Shown: positions 1-12,252 of the stretch, in pieces | Layout of the letters: each line of letters opens with the position of its first letter | How positions within the stretch are numbered: the stretch's first letter is position 1 | Assembly: GCA_963576735.1 (NCBI GenBank) | Contig: OY755179.1 | Location: 7,192,001-7,256,000 of the forward strand | Direction of reading: 5' to 3' | Length of the DNA stretch: 64,000 nucleotides | DNA from: Bedellia somnulentella | Lineage: Eukaryota; Arthropoda; Insecta; Lepidoptera; Bedelliidae | Position numbers and translations under genes: made by a program | The notes under the pieces: generated by a model | Databases searched by the model: none | Told to the model about the DNA's origin: nothing | Seen by the model: only the letters and a program-made list of their open reading frames with translations

Positions 1-75
1 ACCACGCAATTGCACCATAACTGCTACAAACATTCCATCTTTATTTTTCTAAATCCCACTATATTTTCATCTAAG

Positions 76-141
76 GAATACGATCTACCAGCGCACTATG
101 GTTTGCTGTCGTCGATGGGCGTGGGAATAATGTTGATGTAG
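76..141 (+). pseudogene. Decayed duplicate of SID-1 exon 286-403
   Basis: After an acceptor-like ATCTAAG, the frame reads EYDLPAHYGLLSSMGVGIML and then reaches a stop at 139-141. This parallels EYGLPAHYGLLSSLGAGMMM at the start of the real exon at 286. Homology begins exactly at the splice acceptor and fades around the stop, so it looks like an exon-level duplication that lost its 3' half. It cannot be spliced in without ending translation. Confidence 0.75.
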
Positions 142-285
142 TTTACCACTCAATCGTAGCTTGCATTACCAATCTTTGAAGTTACCAGCATCCTATCTAT
201 AAGTATTATCCTAAATCGCACATCTTGACTGCTGCAAAAGAACATCTAAGCCGGCATCCACACACTCTTATTATATTTCTTTCAG

Positions 286-3200
286 GAATATGGTCTTCCA
301 GCGCACTATGGTTTGCTGTCGTCGCTGGGAGCCGGCATGATGATGGTGGCGATACTGTCGGCCAGCTACCACGTGTGTCCTAACGCACTTAACTTTCAAT
401 TTGGTAACTCATACTTACTTATTATTATATTGAACGGGTATAAACACCGTTAACATTTGGGTTATTATATTACATACTTATTATTGATATTTACTAACTT
501 ACAGCATCACCAACGATACTTTATTTCTACCATCTTGTCCCCTAACAAATTCCAAATGTGGCCGAGGACTTTCTAGCTCTGAAGCTCTGGCTACGCCTTT
601 GTGATATTTATGGCCGTGAGTTTATGTATGTATGTAACTTACAGTCGCAGTTTTAAGAGATTACCTTTGTAAAAAGCCAATCAGTTTTTTTAATTAAATA
701 GGTTACTTCATTCATTTATTTTAACGCCTATTTAAAGCTTTGAAGACACTTTATTCCTTTGGTGCCGGTATTCGTTTTGTGAAATTAGTTTAAGTTCAGT
801 TTAAAATGTAAAATAGTTCTACGAAAATCGAATTACTATGATTTGCAATAAAGAGTTTTCTTTTCAAGCATAATTCTTAGAGTTTGACGACGTCATTGAT
901 CTAATGGTTAAGCTTTTCTATTCCTTTCCCGGTGAGAGCAACCAAATTATCGTTTTTATCATTAGGTTTCCTTTATTTGCGTATTCCTCGTATAATATCG
1001 TCAACCGTGATAGCCCAGTGGGTAGAACACTCGGTTATCGTGCAAACGACTTGTGTTCAAATCCTGGGTCGGGCCTACACCAATTTGTCTTTTCTAAAGA
1101 CATATGTGTGGTTAATTTATCATGGTTGTTAACGGTGAGGGAAAACATCGTGAGGAAACCCACATGGCTGAGTTGTACTTAGTCATGTGACAATGTATTC
1201 GTAAAAAACGGCGATAGGCCTGCCCCCTATCACGTGAGTACACTGTCCATGCAAAACGTGGGTACTCTGAACACCAGGTGACAAAGTCACCTGATGTTCA
1301 GAAGTATTAGTACCTCTGCCAACCCCTTCGGGGATATTCGGCGTGAACGTTTATGTATTATATATGTTATGTATATGTAATATCGTCAAATAATCATACC
1401 ATAGGTCTTCATAGTAGTTTGCTTGTGTGCTTCGTAATTTATTATTGTACTGTTACAGCTTATCATTCTTCATCTCTGCGACAGCATAAGGACTCTGTAT
1501 TGTAAATAAAATGTGTTTTACCTTATTCTCATTCGCATTGCAGACACATCGTTCATGTACGTGCTGACGGTGATCAGCATGGTGAAGATCTACCAGTCGC
1601 GCCATCCTGATATCAACGCGAGAGCTCACGTGGTCTTCAGCGTGTTAGCCGGATTGATTGCTTTGGGTAAACTTTGTACTGCGAACTTTGGCTTATTGCT
1701 CGTGGTCCCTCTCGTAGTCCCTTTTTGAAAATCTATAGCCCGTGGTCCCTTTTTCAGTATAAACCGACCAAAATGAAATGTGTGAATATTTTATATAAGA
1801 GGAGAAGGAGACGGATATACATTCGAAATATATTATTTTATTAGTGTATGGATTGGTACTTCAAAAATTTTCGGCATACCAAAATCATAAAGAGGTAACT
1901 TAGAAAATGTTCATTAAATATTTATGCAAACTTCAAAGAAGTACTAGGAGGCTATAAATACAAATATACTAGTTATAAAATATACTTAAGATTTCCAATC
2001 TCCTAGAGATCTTTTCAATCCTAGTTACTTTGAGTCTAACTCATAAAGACGTTATTAAACAATAGGAGTATATATATATATATATATGAATAGGAAGATA
2101 ACAGCAATGCAATAATTAGATAATTGTTCTTTTTTATTTGATATTATTTAATTTATGTGTTCCCCACTATTATTTTTCCAAACATCAAGCAAAAAATAAA
2201 ATTGTTATGATAAAATAGAAAGTTACATTGGCGATTTATGCAGATGCGCATCATCTCAAAAAAATATTATCTTTAAAGCCCTTTTATATCCCCAGTGAGA
2301 GGCATCAAGCTAAGGGCTACCCGAAAGAAGGTTACCTAGTCATGATGCACCATGCTGCCTACCGGTAAGCAGACTTTAACGACCACTTACCGTGGTAGTA
2401 GCCGAGACCGACGGCCTAGTCCCCCTAGGCAGATAATCATTATAATTGACGGATAATACTTTCAATATCCTAAAAAAATACATAACGGTACATTCTGGAT
2501 CGGTCCTTATTTTGCTTTTTAGAAGTTTTTTTATTACATATAAGCTAAGTTAAAGTTATTTTATTTCGTTAATTTATGTAATTAAAAGTATTACAACGAT
2601 TTATGCGTCACAAGACTTAGTGATATTTAATTTAAAATATTTTTTACCTTATGTTTTTGCTTAACTTATTTTAAAAACATAAAAAAACTGGATGTACAAA
2701 ACCCTAAATATATTATTTGATTTACTTATGTTCAAATTCAAATTCTTTATTTGCATTCCACATGTTATATGATCTTACAAAGATAATTAAGTACCAATGT
2801 GGACCCTGTAGGGAACAGCAATATAAATCTAATTATAATATAACTTAAAATTATCTTAAAATATTAATTAAAATCTTAAACTAAACATATTGTATAACAG
2901 TATAACTTAAAATTTAAACATAAAAACAAACATGAAAAATAATAATACTGATGAAATATCTGTACATTTCAGCCATGAAAGTAATTAAAGTAATTACTTC
3001 CATTATTTGAACAAAGAGCTCCTACTATTTTATTTACTTATTATTTGTTTATGTATTTATGTACTAACTTTCCGAAACAAAACAAGGCTCTAATCAATTA
3101 ATATGGGTATTATTTATTATTATTATAATTGTAAAATTCGTCTAAAGTATAAAAGATATTTTTTGTAAGTACTTCTTTTAATTGTTTTTTAAATTTATTT

Positions 3201-6200
3201 ACATCACTTATATCTCTAATCTCTGATGGTAATTTATTATAGATTTTAGAGCACATAGATAGTGGGCCTTCTAAGACAATTTTCATGTTAGTTAGGGGTT
3301 GCGCTAATCTGGTGTTCTGTCTCAAATTGGGTGGGCGATGGTAAATTGGAAAAAGATGAGGGTTTTGCCTAACAAATAGACTTGCTTCTAATACATATAG
3401 CGATGTTAACGTGAATATTTGGTATTTCATGAATTCTCGCTGCTGCATCTGTTAAATATATTTAATGAAACTAGGATTGAAGAAATATTAAGGAGACTGG
3501 TTCTTTACTAACATACTTTGACTCTATGGGCTCCTAGTACATTTGATTTGTAGTTTGCATATACTTTGTGAATATATTTCTAAGTCTTTTTACCGCTTTA
3601 CGTTTTTCGTATGATGAAAATATTTGAACTATCAAACCGATCTACAATATGTATAAAAACACGATTTGGACAAAATATTAATACACAAGACTGATTTTGG
3701 TCGGTTTATACTGAAAAAGGGACCACGGGCCATAGATTTTCAAAAAGGGACTACGAGAGGGACCACGGGCAATAAGTCCGAACTTTGCATACTTTCATTA
3801 ATCTATTTGAATCATCATTACTCCAAACTCCGCATATTTTAACCCTCGTCGCCTACAATATTCCCACCGAAGAGCCGAGCCTAATATAAGGAGATTTGGC
3901 CATAGTCAACGCTGCTGGTTATAAGCGAGTTAAAAGACAAACGAAGTATGGAATCACCTTAATTTTCGGATAATCAAATGTTTCAAGCCTGTTATATCTT
4001 TAAAGACAAAGGTTAACTCATGATCATAATTTATTGTAATAGCTTATCTCCTATAGTTTGAAGTCGAGGGCTTTACGGCTGAATCACGAAGGCAGTTTAT
4101 TATTACCCTCTATAAGTATTTCATCAATTAAATTGAATTATTATCATTTAACTATAATTTTTAGTATAACACAGAGAACACATTGCACCATCTAGTAAAA
4201 ATATTTCAAGTTTTATATATAATATATAATAATAACTCTACCACGATGCCATCTTAATGAAATAAAATGATCTGTTTGCAGTGCTGTGGGGTGTGTTAGG
4301 CGGAAGTCCATTCTTCTGGGCCATGTTCACCATCCTCCATATTGCCGTCTTCTTGCTCATCAGCTTGAGGATTTACTACGTGGGACAGTTCAAGCTTGGT
4401 AATTATATAGCATAAAAAATCGTAGTCAATCTATAAGTATTAACCTGTCGAGATTGCCATAAAAATGTGTTGCGAGTTACAAAAAAGATAAAGTAAATAA
4501 AGAAAGACAAACTGTCCCATTCATGCACTATATCATCCTGCATAGGGAAATGATATTTTCTGGACTTACTTACTTATGCTCACGCCCATTATTCCCATTG
4601 GGGTAGGCAGAGACTATCGATCGCCACTTAGTACGATCATGAAAAACTTTTCTTGCTTCCCTTACATTCATTATTCTTCTCTTACATGCTCTTTTATTCT
4701 TCTCACTTCGGACCCCCGCCTTTATAAGAACGTTTCCTATCTGGTCAAGAAACGTTTTACGAGGCCGTCCTCTACTAACAGTCCCATCCACATTGGCTCT
4801 ATATATCTCTTTCGCTACTTTATTTTCATCCATCCTCTCTATGTGCCCAAAGCACCTCAACATTCCTTTTTCTGTCTTGCATACTACGTCATCTTTCAAA
4901 CCTACTCGTTCACGGATCACAGTATTTCTCACTCTATCATACAGCCTTACATTACATATACTTCTGAGGGATCTCATTTCCACTGCATTAACTTTTCTTT
5001 CATGCTTCTTCTGCCATGCCCAACATTCACTACCATACATCAGTGTGGGAACCAGAACAGCATTATGCACAGCCATTTGAGCCTTTTCTGACAACGACTG
5101 GCTCAACATCAGACTGTTCATGGCTCCATTCACCGCATTTCCCTTTTTAACTCTCCTTTCAATATCTTCATCACATTTTCCATCCCTAGTAAACAAACTC
5201 CCCAGATATACAAATGCTTCACTTGTTCCACTTTCTTACCATTTATAACAATGTCGCATTCTGTCATACTTTCCTCTCTTTCAAAAACCATTGTTTTGGT
5301 TTTGTCCACATTCACTCTCATTCCCTTTCTTTCGAAAGACTTACACGCAATGTTCACCATCTCCTGCAACTCATTTACCGTTGATGCAAGTAACACTTGA
5401 TCGTCAGCGTATAAGAGGCATTTTATGATGAACCATCTCATTTTCAGTCCATAATCACTTTCACGCAGTTTTTTCAAACAGTCGTCCATGAACAAATTGA
5501 GAGCCACGGAGAAGCCACACAACCCTGTCGAATATCCCTAGAGATCTCAAACCAGTCCGTGTCTTCTCCGTTTACTCTCACACATGCATTGGAATCCTCA
5601 TAGAGTGACTCCAATGCACGTATAAGTTGGCTCCCCAAACCGAACTTAGACAACACCTTCCACAAATGCTTTCTTACTACCCTATCATACGCCTTCTCCT
5701 AATCAATAAAGGTGCAATACACTTTTTGGTTTTTTGCCAAAAAATTCTCTGTGATGCACCTTAAGTAGAAGACTTGATTCATACATCCCATTCCCTTCCT
5801 AAATCCTGCTTGTACATCCCAAATTTTTTCATCCGTTTCTTTCATCACCCTTTCGATCAGAACTTTCGCATACAATTTGCCGACAACACTGAGTAGGCTG
5901 ATACCACGGTAGTTTTTTGCTTCTTTCTTTTGGTACTTTGCCAAGTGCCCAACACTTCTGAAAAAGGAAGAACAGCCAAGAAGCCACTAACCCTTTACCA
6001 GCCCTCAGCATTTCGACACATGTCCTATCATATCCAGCCGCTTTTCCTAGTTTCATACTTTTCATCGCTTTTAAAATTTCTTCCATACTTATCATACTTT
6101 CAGACACGTCGACCATTACCTCGTCACAATTAACATCGTTATCAATTGCTGAAGTAATGGGATCATCCTCTTTTTCAAAGAGACCCTCAAAATAATCCTT

Positions 6201-9200
6201 CCATACTCTTTTTATTCTTGTTCCATCAGTCATTAGTTCACCTTTTCATCCTTCATCACACTTGTACTCGTGTTTTGAGAAACTCCCCTTTCACGTCTGA
6301 TATATTTCCAAAATATTTTTTGATTATTTTGGAAATTATCGGAGAGTTTCTTTTCACTCCATTCTCTCAGATCTCGCTTTTTCTGCTCTATTTTATTCTT
6401 AACCACTCTCTTTATTCTCTTATATTCATCTTCAAATCTCTCAACTTTGTCATCATTTATACACACATTCATTTGTTTACTAGCTTTGATTGCTAGTAAA
6501 TCGAGCCAGGCTTTCTTCTTTTCATTCACCGCATCTTTCACACTTTTATCCCACCAACTTGATGATGGTCGATTTTTCCTTTTGCTCAATCCACAAACTT
6601 CCGTCGCACATTCAATTACCGCAAATTTGAGCACATTCCAAGCATCTTCTATTTTCATATCATCCGTCATTTCTACGCAACATAGTCGTTCATCCAGTTT
6701 CTCAATATATTCATCTCCCATTTTTTCATTATCTACCAAATTTTCTACTTTTATTCTTGAAATTTCAGTAGTTGACACTCTTGTCCTATGACGCCAACGC
6801 TTGAACAGACCCCTTACTCGTGATACAACGAGGAAATGATCTGTTCCTACGTTGACACCTCTATAAACTCTAGTGTCAACTACCTTTGATTTCAGCCTTT
6901 CATCAACAATCACAAAATCTATCATACTTCTCTCGCTTCCTCGCTGCCAAGTGTTAGTTACACAAAGATTCATCTCCAAACATACTTCAATCAATTTATC
7001 ACCATTTTCATTCACTCTGTTATCTCCAACTTTGCCTAATACTCTTTCACAACCGTTGCGTGTCACACCAACCCAACCATTAAAATCTCCTAACATTATT
7101 ATCCTTTCATTCAAATCACACCCATTCACTATATCACCTGGTAAATTCCGGATCTCCTCCCTCTCCGTTAAAGATTTTGACATGTCCGGCGCATAGACAT
7201 AGACGCATATTACACGTAGCCGGACCAACCCGACTTTTAACTTAACCCAGAGGAGCCTTGGACTCACACACTCATGCTCTGACATACATTGAACCATCCT
7301 TTCAACATAAGAAGTCCCACTCCTTGGCAAGCTCTGATATTAGGGTCGACCCCGACCAGATGGCAGTACTTGATTCAAGTTGCGAGACCTCTTTTCCCTT
7401 ACACTTCGTCTCATTTACACACAACAAATCTTAATTCTTTTCTTTCATTACCAGACATACTTCATCTAACTTTTCTAGCATCCCTCCGCAAACATTCAGC
7501 GTACTAAAGCGGGTCTCGTCAGCCCACTTTTCGCCCAATGAGAATCTATGACGTGATAAGTGGCGAGCTCTATCGCCGTCTCCGTGTTGATTATTCCTAG
7601 AACACATGTGATTCCCACGAGTTGCTAGGGAAGTATTCTGTCCACTTTGTCAGAGCCCCGCTTGACAAAGCAAGGTTATTTAGTACCCGGAGGTCACCAG
7701 GCTCCGGGACGGCGGCACGCTATCGACCAGGCTCACCCCTGGCCACGCATCCATCAGCACGGCAGACTTTGGATTGGTGTAAGAGCGAAGATGGTAAAAG
7801 CCCTGATCCCTTAGTCGACTCTTACGAAACACCCACGGGAAGAGATGGGGTAGTGCTATTCTGTGCCGACACAGCACTATGTCGGTCCGACTCCAGGACC
7901 AGAGCACGAATCCCATCAAATTGCAGCGAGGAGTGAGACAGGGAATTACTCCAGGGAATTATTAGGTGATTACTCCGAAACTGTTCACTGCGGCGGCATT
8001 GGAAGATTTCTTTAAGCTTCTGGATTGGGAAGGGCTCGGCATCAACATCAACGGCGAGTACATCACGCATCATCGATTCGCTGATGATATTGTTGTTTTG
8101 GCTGAAACCACGGAAGATTTAAGTAAAATTCTGAATGACCTCAGTAGTGTGTCTGAGAAACTAACATGGACAAGACGAAAGTCATGTTGAATAGTCATGT
8201 TGTACCCACTGCTGTCGAGTTTGGAGACTACACTCGAAGTTGTTGACCAATATGTATACCTGGGACAAACCATTCGGTTAGGTAGAGCCAACTTCGAGAA
8301 TGAGGTCAACCGCCGAATCGTGCTCGGTTGGGCAGCGTTTGGGAAGCTGCGCCATATCTTCTCGTCCAAAATTCCGCAGAGTCTAAACACAAAGGTTTTT
8401 GACCAGTGTGTGTTGCCAGTCATGACATACGGCACAGAGACGTGGCCTTTAACAATGGGTCTCATCAGAAGGCTCCGTGTCACCCAAAGGGCAATGGAGA
8501 GGGCTATGTTAGGAGTTTCACTACGCGATCGAATCCGCAACTAGGAGATCCGAGGGGTCACTGACATAGCCCGAAGAGTTGCCAAACAAAAGTGGCAATG
8601 GGCAGGATACATTGCACGCAGAACCGACGGCCGTTGGGGCTCGAAGGTTCTGGAGTGGTGGCCACGGACCGGACGACGCAGTGTGGGTAGGCTTCCCACA
8701 AGGTGGACCGACGACTTGGTCAAGATCGCGGGAAGCCGATGGATGAGGGAGCACAGGACCGGTCTTTGTGGAGATCATTAGGGGAGGCCTATGTCCAGCA
8801 GTGGACGTCTATAGGCTGATGATGATGGAAAACTGTCCGATGTTTTTTTTCGTGGTTGGTAAAATATGCCCCAAGATCTCTGAATCATTCATGCAGAATC
8901 ATTATTTTTCGTCATTACTATCACAAATTTATACTGTGGCATATATAGGAATTATTTGTTACCTAATATCTATCTTTTTGTGTTGTGTTTTGTAAATTAT
9001 CCATACTAATATTATAAATGGGAAAGTGAGTTTGTTTGTTTGTTTGTTCCGCTTTCACGCCGTAAATACTGAACCGATTGCTTTGAAATTTTTTAGACGT
9101 GTAGGTAAAAGTCTAAATTAAATAATAGGGTACTTTTTATCCCGGAAAAAATATGTTCCCACGGGAAATCAAAAATATTGTTTGCTTACTAAATGCATTG

Positions 9201-12200
9201 GAGATGGCGCTGTGTATCGTTTAAAACAACGTAAAATATTGTAAACTAATATAAAAATCAAAATTTAGAAGCTTAATGGTACGGTAATGCATCCCCGAAA
9301 ATAAGGAACTCCCGAGCCATGATGTACTATTTTTTTATCGTATACATTTTTTTTACATCTACTTATATTGCAAACGAATATTAACATGTAAATATAGAAA
9401 CTAAATGAAACGACGACGATTCCTTGAAACTAAGGAATCCGCAAGAGTTCTCATAGGAACATCAAAAAACCTTAACTCATATATGGCTCAAAATATTGCA
9501 GCGATTATTTTTATCATCGATGGAATTCACATCAGACACTTTGTTAATGTTCATTTTGGAAAGATGAAGGGGTTTCATCAATTTAAATGACAAATTTGTT
9601 TATCAATAGTAAGACTAATGTGAAATAAAGCGTAATAAAAATTTGACACCGCCCCGGTAACGTCTCCGTGGCGTAGCGGTATAACTAACTACTATGAATA
9701 TTTAATTAGAACTATTATGAATCAATCGTCCCGGGTTCGTATCTCAGGTAATTCAAGCTTTTTGTAAAAAAAATTTTTGTCAGCTTAAAATAACACTATA
9801 TATAATAATAACAAGCACTATCCCTTCAATTTAGCGATTATTTTGGAAGGAGATCCACCACTAATCATCCCTATATTGCCGAGCAATCGCTGCAAGCTCT
9901 CCCACTATCACCAACGGTCAGTGTAGGGGGCAGCACCGGGCCGTCGCCGCAGCGCCAAACTACTATCCGTATCTGTACTTACTAGAGATATTCTCATTTC
10001 TGAACATAAAAACTTGGTATATTTGTTTCATGATTCTTATGAACAATTAAAAAGGAATTTTTGGAACTCATCCCCTAACGGGTTGATATAGCAAATGAAA
10101 GTTAATATAGAGTTTTTTTACATTTTATAATAAAACTTGGTGCGATTGAATTTATGAAATCCAACTATCAATCATTCATGAATATATGCTAACAACCATA
10201 AATTCCATAAAAGGGTGGCCATAGCTTCGGAGATACTAATTCTTCATCCAATTTTGGAAACATATTGATAAAAGATAGGTTAATAAAGGTTGTTAGTGAT
10301 GGGTCACAAACTGCATCGCCCAACAATCACTTAAAAAGCCTCAATGTCCTTTATGTCATTTACAACGCCCGCGGGATTATAAATATAAAAAACAGAAGTT
10401 GAGACAGTGTTTCGGTATTTTGGTATTATGTAAACTGGATGCAAAAATGAAGTCCACGCGGACGAAGTCGCGGGGCAAAAAGCTAGTTATATAAATATAT
10501 CTCAAATTATTTACTTCAGACAATTTATAGAGAATACAATATTGTTTTTGCATCCCATATCAAAAACCATTAAATGATTTGCTCTATCGACAGAGAAGGA
10601 AACTATCCAAGAGACAGCCCGCCAAATAGCGTCTCTACCAAAGCGCGGGATGCAGCCGCTGTACAAACCGCGGCTGGTGGCTCTAGTCATCGGGAACTTA
10701 GCTAACTGGGGGTTCGCTTTCTATGGGTACGGTTTACTTACTACATATATTTTCACTGCTATCCTTACTAAAATCATAAATCGGAAAGTGAGTTTGTTTG
10801 TTTGTTTGTTCCGCTTTCACGCCGTAATTACTGAACCGATTGCTTTGAAATTTTGCAGACGTATAGCTAGAAATTTGGATTAAATAATAGATCATTTTTA
10901 TCCCGGAAAATTGATATTCCCGAGGGAAATCGTGGGAATGAGAAGTTTTCTTATAGTTGTGCTTTATACCGCAATATAACCGAATTGTACGTGGGTGAGT
11001 GTGTAAAATATTGTAAACTAAGGAATCGCTTCATTACCAAAGCGCGGGATGCATCCGCTGTACAAACCACGGCTGGTAGCTCTCGTCATCGGGATCCTTG
11101 CCAACTGGGGGTCGCTTTCTGGGTATGGTATACTACAACTATCTTTACTTAAACTGATATAGGATAAAACAGGTTTAAATCTCGCAATTAGAACTTTCTC
11201 AGATACTTTCGGAAGTTTATGTGTGAAAATTATTGCAAAACAAAGGATAGTTGAAGTTGAAGAGGGGTCCCAAGCCATATCACCTTATAGACAACTTACA
11301 GGAAGAAATAGGTTGGTGATATTACAAGCGGGCTCTACATAGCTTACAAATCTATAAAAATTACTTATTACAGTCTTAATTTAAACATGAAGGGCTTAGA
11401 ATTTTATGATTATGATGATTAAGATTATGTGCTGTTAAATATTAATAATTTTATCAAAAAATCACCAAAGCTAAGACATAAATACCAGAATTAACGTAAA
11501 AAAGACAATTATTTTCTTTCATGTTTGATGCCAAAACCGTTGTAGGCCGTTATCGTGTCCGTGAGAGGTCCTGCCTTTGTTGACGTTTATGCTATGATGT
11601 TTGTCACTTATTGCCAATCTATGGATTCTATATCTATGATCATAGACATACCATTCAGTACGTTCAGTACATGTATATCTCTGTAAAAGTGACAGAGTAG
11701 AGTAACCCATTCTGAAAATAATATTCTGCCGTGTACCTTTAGAATGCCAATTTATTTGTCTGGGCAGTGTGCTATCAATATTAAGACTAACGTAACGAAC
11801 CCTAAAACTAACCTACACATACTTTGCAAAAGTAACATACCTAACAATTCATGTCAAATTTTAATTTCAGATTATACAAACAAGGCGCAGACTTTGCGTC
11901 TCATCTCCTCAACGTTCTGCTCATGAATACGCTTCTTCACATGGTATATTATTTAGTAATGAAGCTAATTAACAAAGAAAGGCCCCGTTGGTACGCCTGG
12001 TGTTACTTAGCTGGAGCAGCAGCCAGTTGGGCTCCAGCTCTCTACTTCTTCATATCAGGAAGCACAGATTGGTCTACCACTGCTGCCTACTCTAGACAAA
12101 TGAACCATGAGTGTATGGTCATGGACTTCTATGACGCACATGATCTATGGCATATGTTGTCTGCTCTAGCGTTGTATTTGTCTTTCAATGCTATGCTGAC

Positions 12201-12252
12201 TTGGGATGATGGGTTAGCGGCGGTCAAACGATCGGAAATCGTTGTGTTTTAA
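286..12252 (+). CDS. sid-1-like: SID-1/SIDT-family dsRNA channel, C-terminal 5 exons (5' part outside window)
   Basis: Exons 286-403, 1544-1666, 4282-4398, 10594-10726 and 11871-12252 join in frame (phases 1,1,1,2) with GT/AG introns to give 290 residues ending in a stop. SID-1 family proteins are multi-pass membrane proteins for dsRNA or cholesterol transport. Visible family hallmarks are SASYHVCPN followed by NFQFGDTSFMY (exon 1 into 2), SRHPDIN, IYYVGQFKL, the stretch ending in LANWGFAFYG, ALYFF, and the C-terminal HDLWHMLSALAL with a final TWDDGL. The Ser-x3-His, Asp and His-x3-His residues that form the metal site of the CREST-like fold are all present. Introns 1-3 are full of mobile elements. 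Exon 1 and exon 4 each have a decayed duplicate beside them. Earlier exons, including the extracellular domain, must lie upstream of base 1. The family call is firm; which insect paralogue it is cannot be told. Confidence 0.93.
504..637 (-). repeat. SINE-like repeat, family A, partial, SID-1 intron 1
   Basis: This is an inverted partial copy of the commonest repeat in the window, called family A here. A full copy is about 250 bp. It starts near ACTCACGGCTATAAATCCC, passes CAGCCACTTTTGGAAGTTGA and GGTGATGGGTCTCCAACC, and ends with a GCCGACACTACACGGC-like tail. This copy has the head and middle only. Confidence 0.75.
1003..1375 (+). repeat. tRNA-derived SINE, family B, near full length
   Basis: The head has a pol III A box (TAGCCCAGTGGGTAG) and a B-box-like GTGTTCAAATCC, as in tRNA-derived SINEs. 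The body ends CCCTTCGGGGATATTCGGCGTG, written here in two parts: CCCTTCGGGGATATT then CGGCGTG. Other copies lie at 12925, 55855, 57830 and 58785. It sits in SID-1 intron 1. Confidence 0.8.
2069..2087. repeat. (TA)n microsatellite
   Basis: A run of alternating T and A, inside the Mutator-like element. Confidence 0.9.
2730..3465 (-). pseudogene. CR1/Jockey-like LINE fragment, 3' end of RT ORF
   Basis: On the minus strand, 3448-3110 encodes 112 residues typical of the C-terminal tail of CR1/Jockey-group reverse transcriptases: SLYVLEASLFVRQN, then SKIYNKLPSEIRDI and FKKQLKEVL. The element ends in GAATTT repeats near 2735, the usual tail of such LINEs. The RT core is missing, so this is a 5'-truncated dead copy. 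Confidence 0.7.
4568..7510 (-). pseudogene. APE-type non-LTR retrotransposon (LINE), long but broken copy
   Basis: The endonuclease part spans 7507-6233 (GDFNGWVG, TNTWQRGSERSMIDFVIVD, SWWDKSVKDAVNEKKKAW). The reverse transcriptase part spans 6233-4570 (NYRGISLLSVVGKLYAKV, LLYADDQVLLAS, YGSECWAWQKK). The EN portion is open from 7330 to 6233, with stops upstream. The RT is scattered over several frames by indels, so it is inactive. The 3' tail ends in ACTT repeats near 4566. It lies antisense in SID-1 intron 3. Clade is RTE-like but not resolved. A younger relative lies at 59201-60722. Confidence 0.85.
7800..7885 (+). repeat. SINE-like family A, 3' tail
   Basis: The family A end is recognisable: TTAGTCGACTCTTACGAAA, an ACCCACGGGAAGA block, ATGGGGTAGTGCTATTCT and GCCGACACAGCAC. 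It leads directly into the RTE copy at 7925, so the two were joined by insertion or template switching. Confidence 0.6.
7925..8828 (+). pseudogene. RTE (BovB-like) LINE, 5'-truncated, frameshifted
   Basis: Plus-strand frames read ITPKLFTAAALEDFFKLLDW, HHRFADDIVVLAET (the F-A-D-D catalytic motif), VVDQYVYLGQTIRL and LPVMTYGTETWPLT. The last reading stretch covers WQWAGYIARR and TRWTDDL before a GATGATGATG tail typical of RTE 3' ends. Indels near 8185 and a stop near 8541 break it. Everything upstream of the RT palm is absent. Confidence 0.85.
9000..10486 (+). mobile_element. Helitron-like element, non-autonomous
   Basis: It starts TCCATACTAATATTATAAAT after a host A and ends in CTAG before a host T, the Helitron insertion rule. 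Just inside the 3' end is a hairpin, CGCG-GACGAAGT-CGCG (10458-10473). (GTTT)n follows the 5' end. No Rep/Hel protein is encoded. A tRNA-like block with TGGCGTAGCGGTA and GGGTTCGTATC lies near 9667-9740. A family A SINE copy is nested at 10195-10385. It ends 107 bp before SID-1 exon 4. Confidence 0.82.
10195..10385 (+). repeat. SINE-like family A copy inside Helitron
   Basis: It contains GTTAGTGATGGGTC, CATCGCCCAACAATCACTTA and a diverged ACGCCCGCGGG tail; the head is diverged and the far 3' end is missing. Confidence 0.65.
10762..11023 (+). mobile_element. Helitron 5' fragment
   Basis: This is a second copy of the 5' end of the Helitron at 9000, including GAAAGTGAGTTTGTTTGTTT and CGCTTTCACGCCGTAA. 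It stops at GTAAAATATTGTAAACTAA, which matches 9228-9247 of the full copy, and is followed at once by the duplicated SID-1 exon fragment. It begins 36 bp after exon 4. Confidence 0.75.
11024..11128 (+). pseudogene. Decayed duplicate of SID-1 exon 10594-10726
   Basis: The stretch reads IASLPKRGMHPLYKPRLVAL and then VIGILANWG, closely matching the real exon about 400 bp upstream. One T is missing after the TGGGGG segment, so the frame shifts before the FAFYG end. Most base differences from the parent exon are synonymous; the visible changes are Gln to His and Asn to Ile. It directly follows a Helitron 5' fragment. No clean acceptor precedes it. Confidence 0.75.
11400..11740. repeat. Unnamed dispersed repeat, copy 1
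   Basis: It matches 39610-39870 in inverted orientation (shared CGTGTCCGTGAGAGGTCC and GTTGACGTTTATGCTATG segments, at roughly 90%). The ends are not clear. It lies in SID-1 intron 4; the other copy lies inside a long-TIR transposon. Confidence 0.6.

Larger units (their letters stand above)
1691..3778. mobile_element. Mutator-like (MULE-type) element with ~85-bp TIRs
   Basis: The left end 1691-1775 and the right end 3692-3778 are inverted copies differing at only a few bases; both contain CGTGGTCCC repeats and end near CAGTATAAACCGACC. A 9-bp target duplication, CGAACTTTG, lies at 1682-1690 and 3779-3787. Long TIRs plus a 9-bp duplication fit Mutator-like elements. No transposase frame is visible. 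It fills most of SID-1 intron 2 and carries a nested LINE fragment. Confidence 0.8.

Noticed and set aside
4576..7196. Long plus-strand frames over the LINE copy
   Set aside because: They are antisense shadows of the EN-RT frames on the minus strand, rich in Ser, Phe and Pro.
7622..8073. Overlapping frames near the RTE/SINE junction
   Set aside because: They span the joint of a SINE tail and a truncated LINE and have no coherent protein signature.
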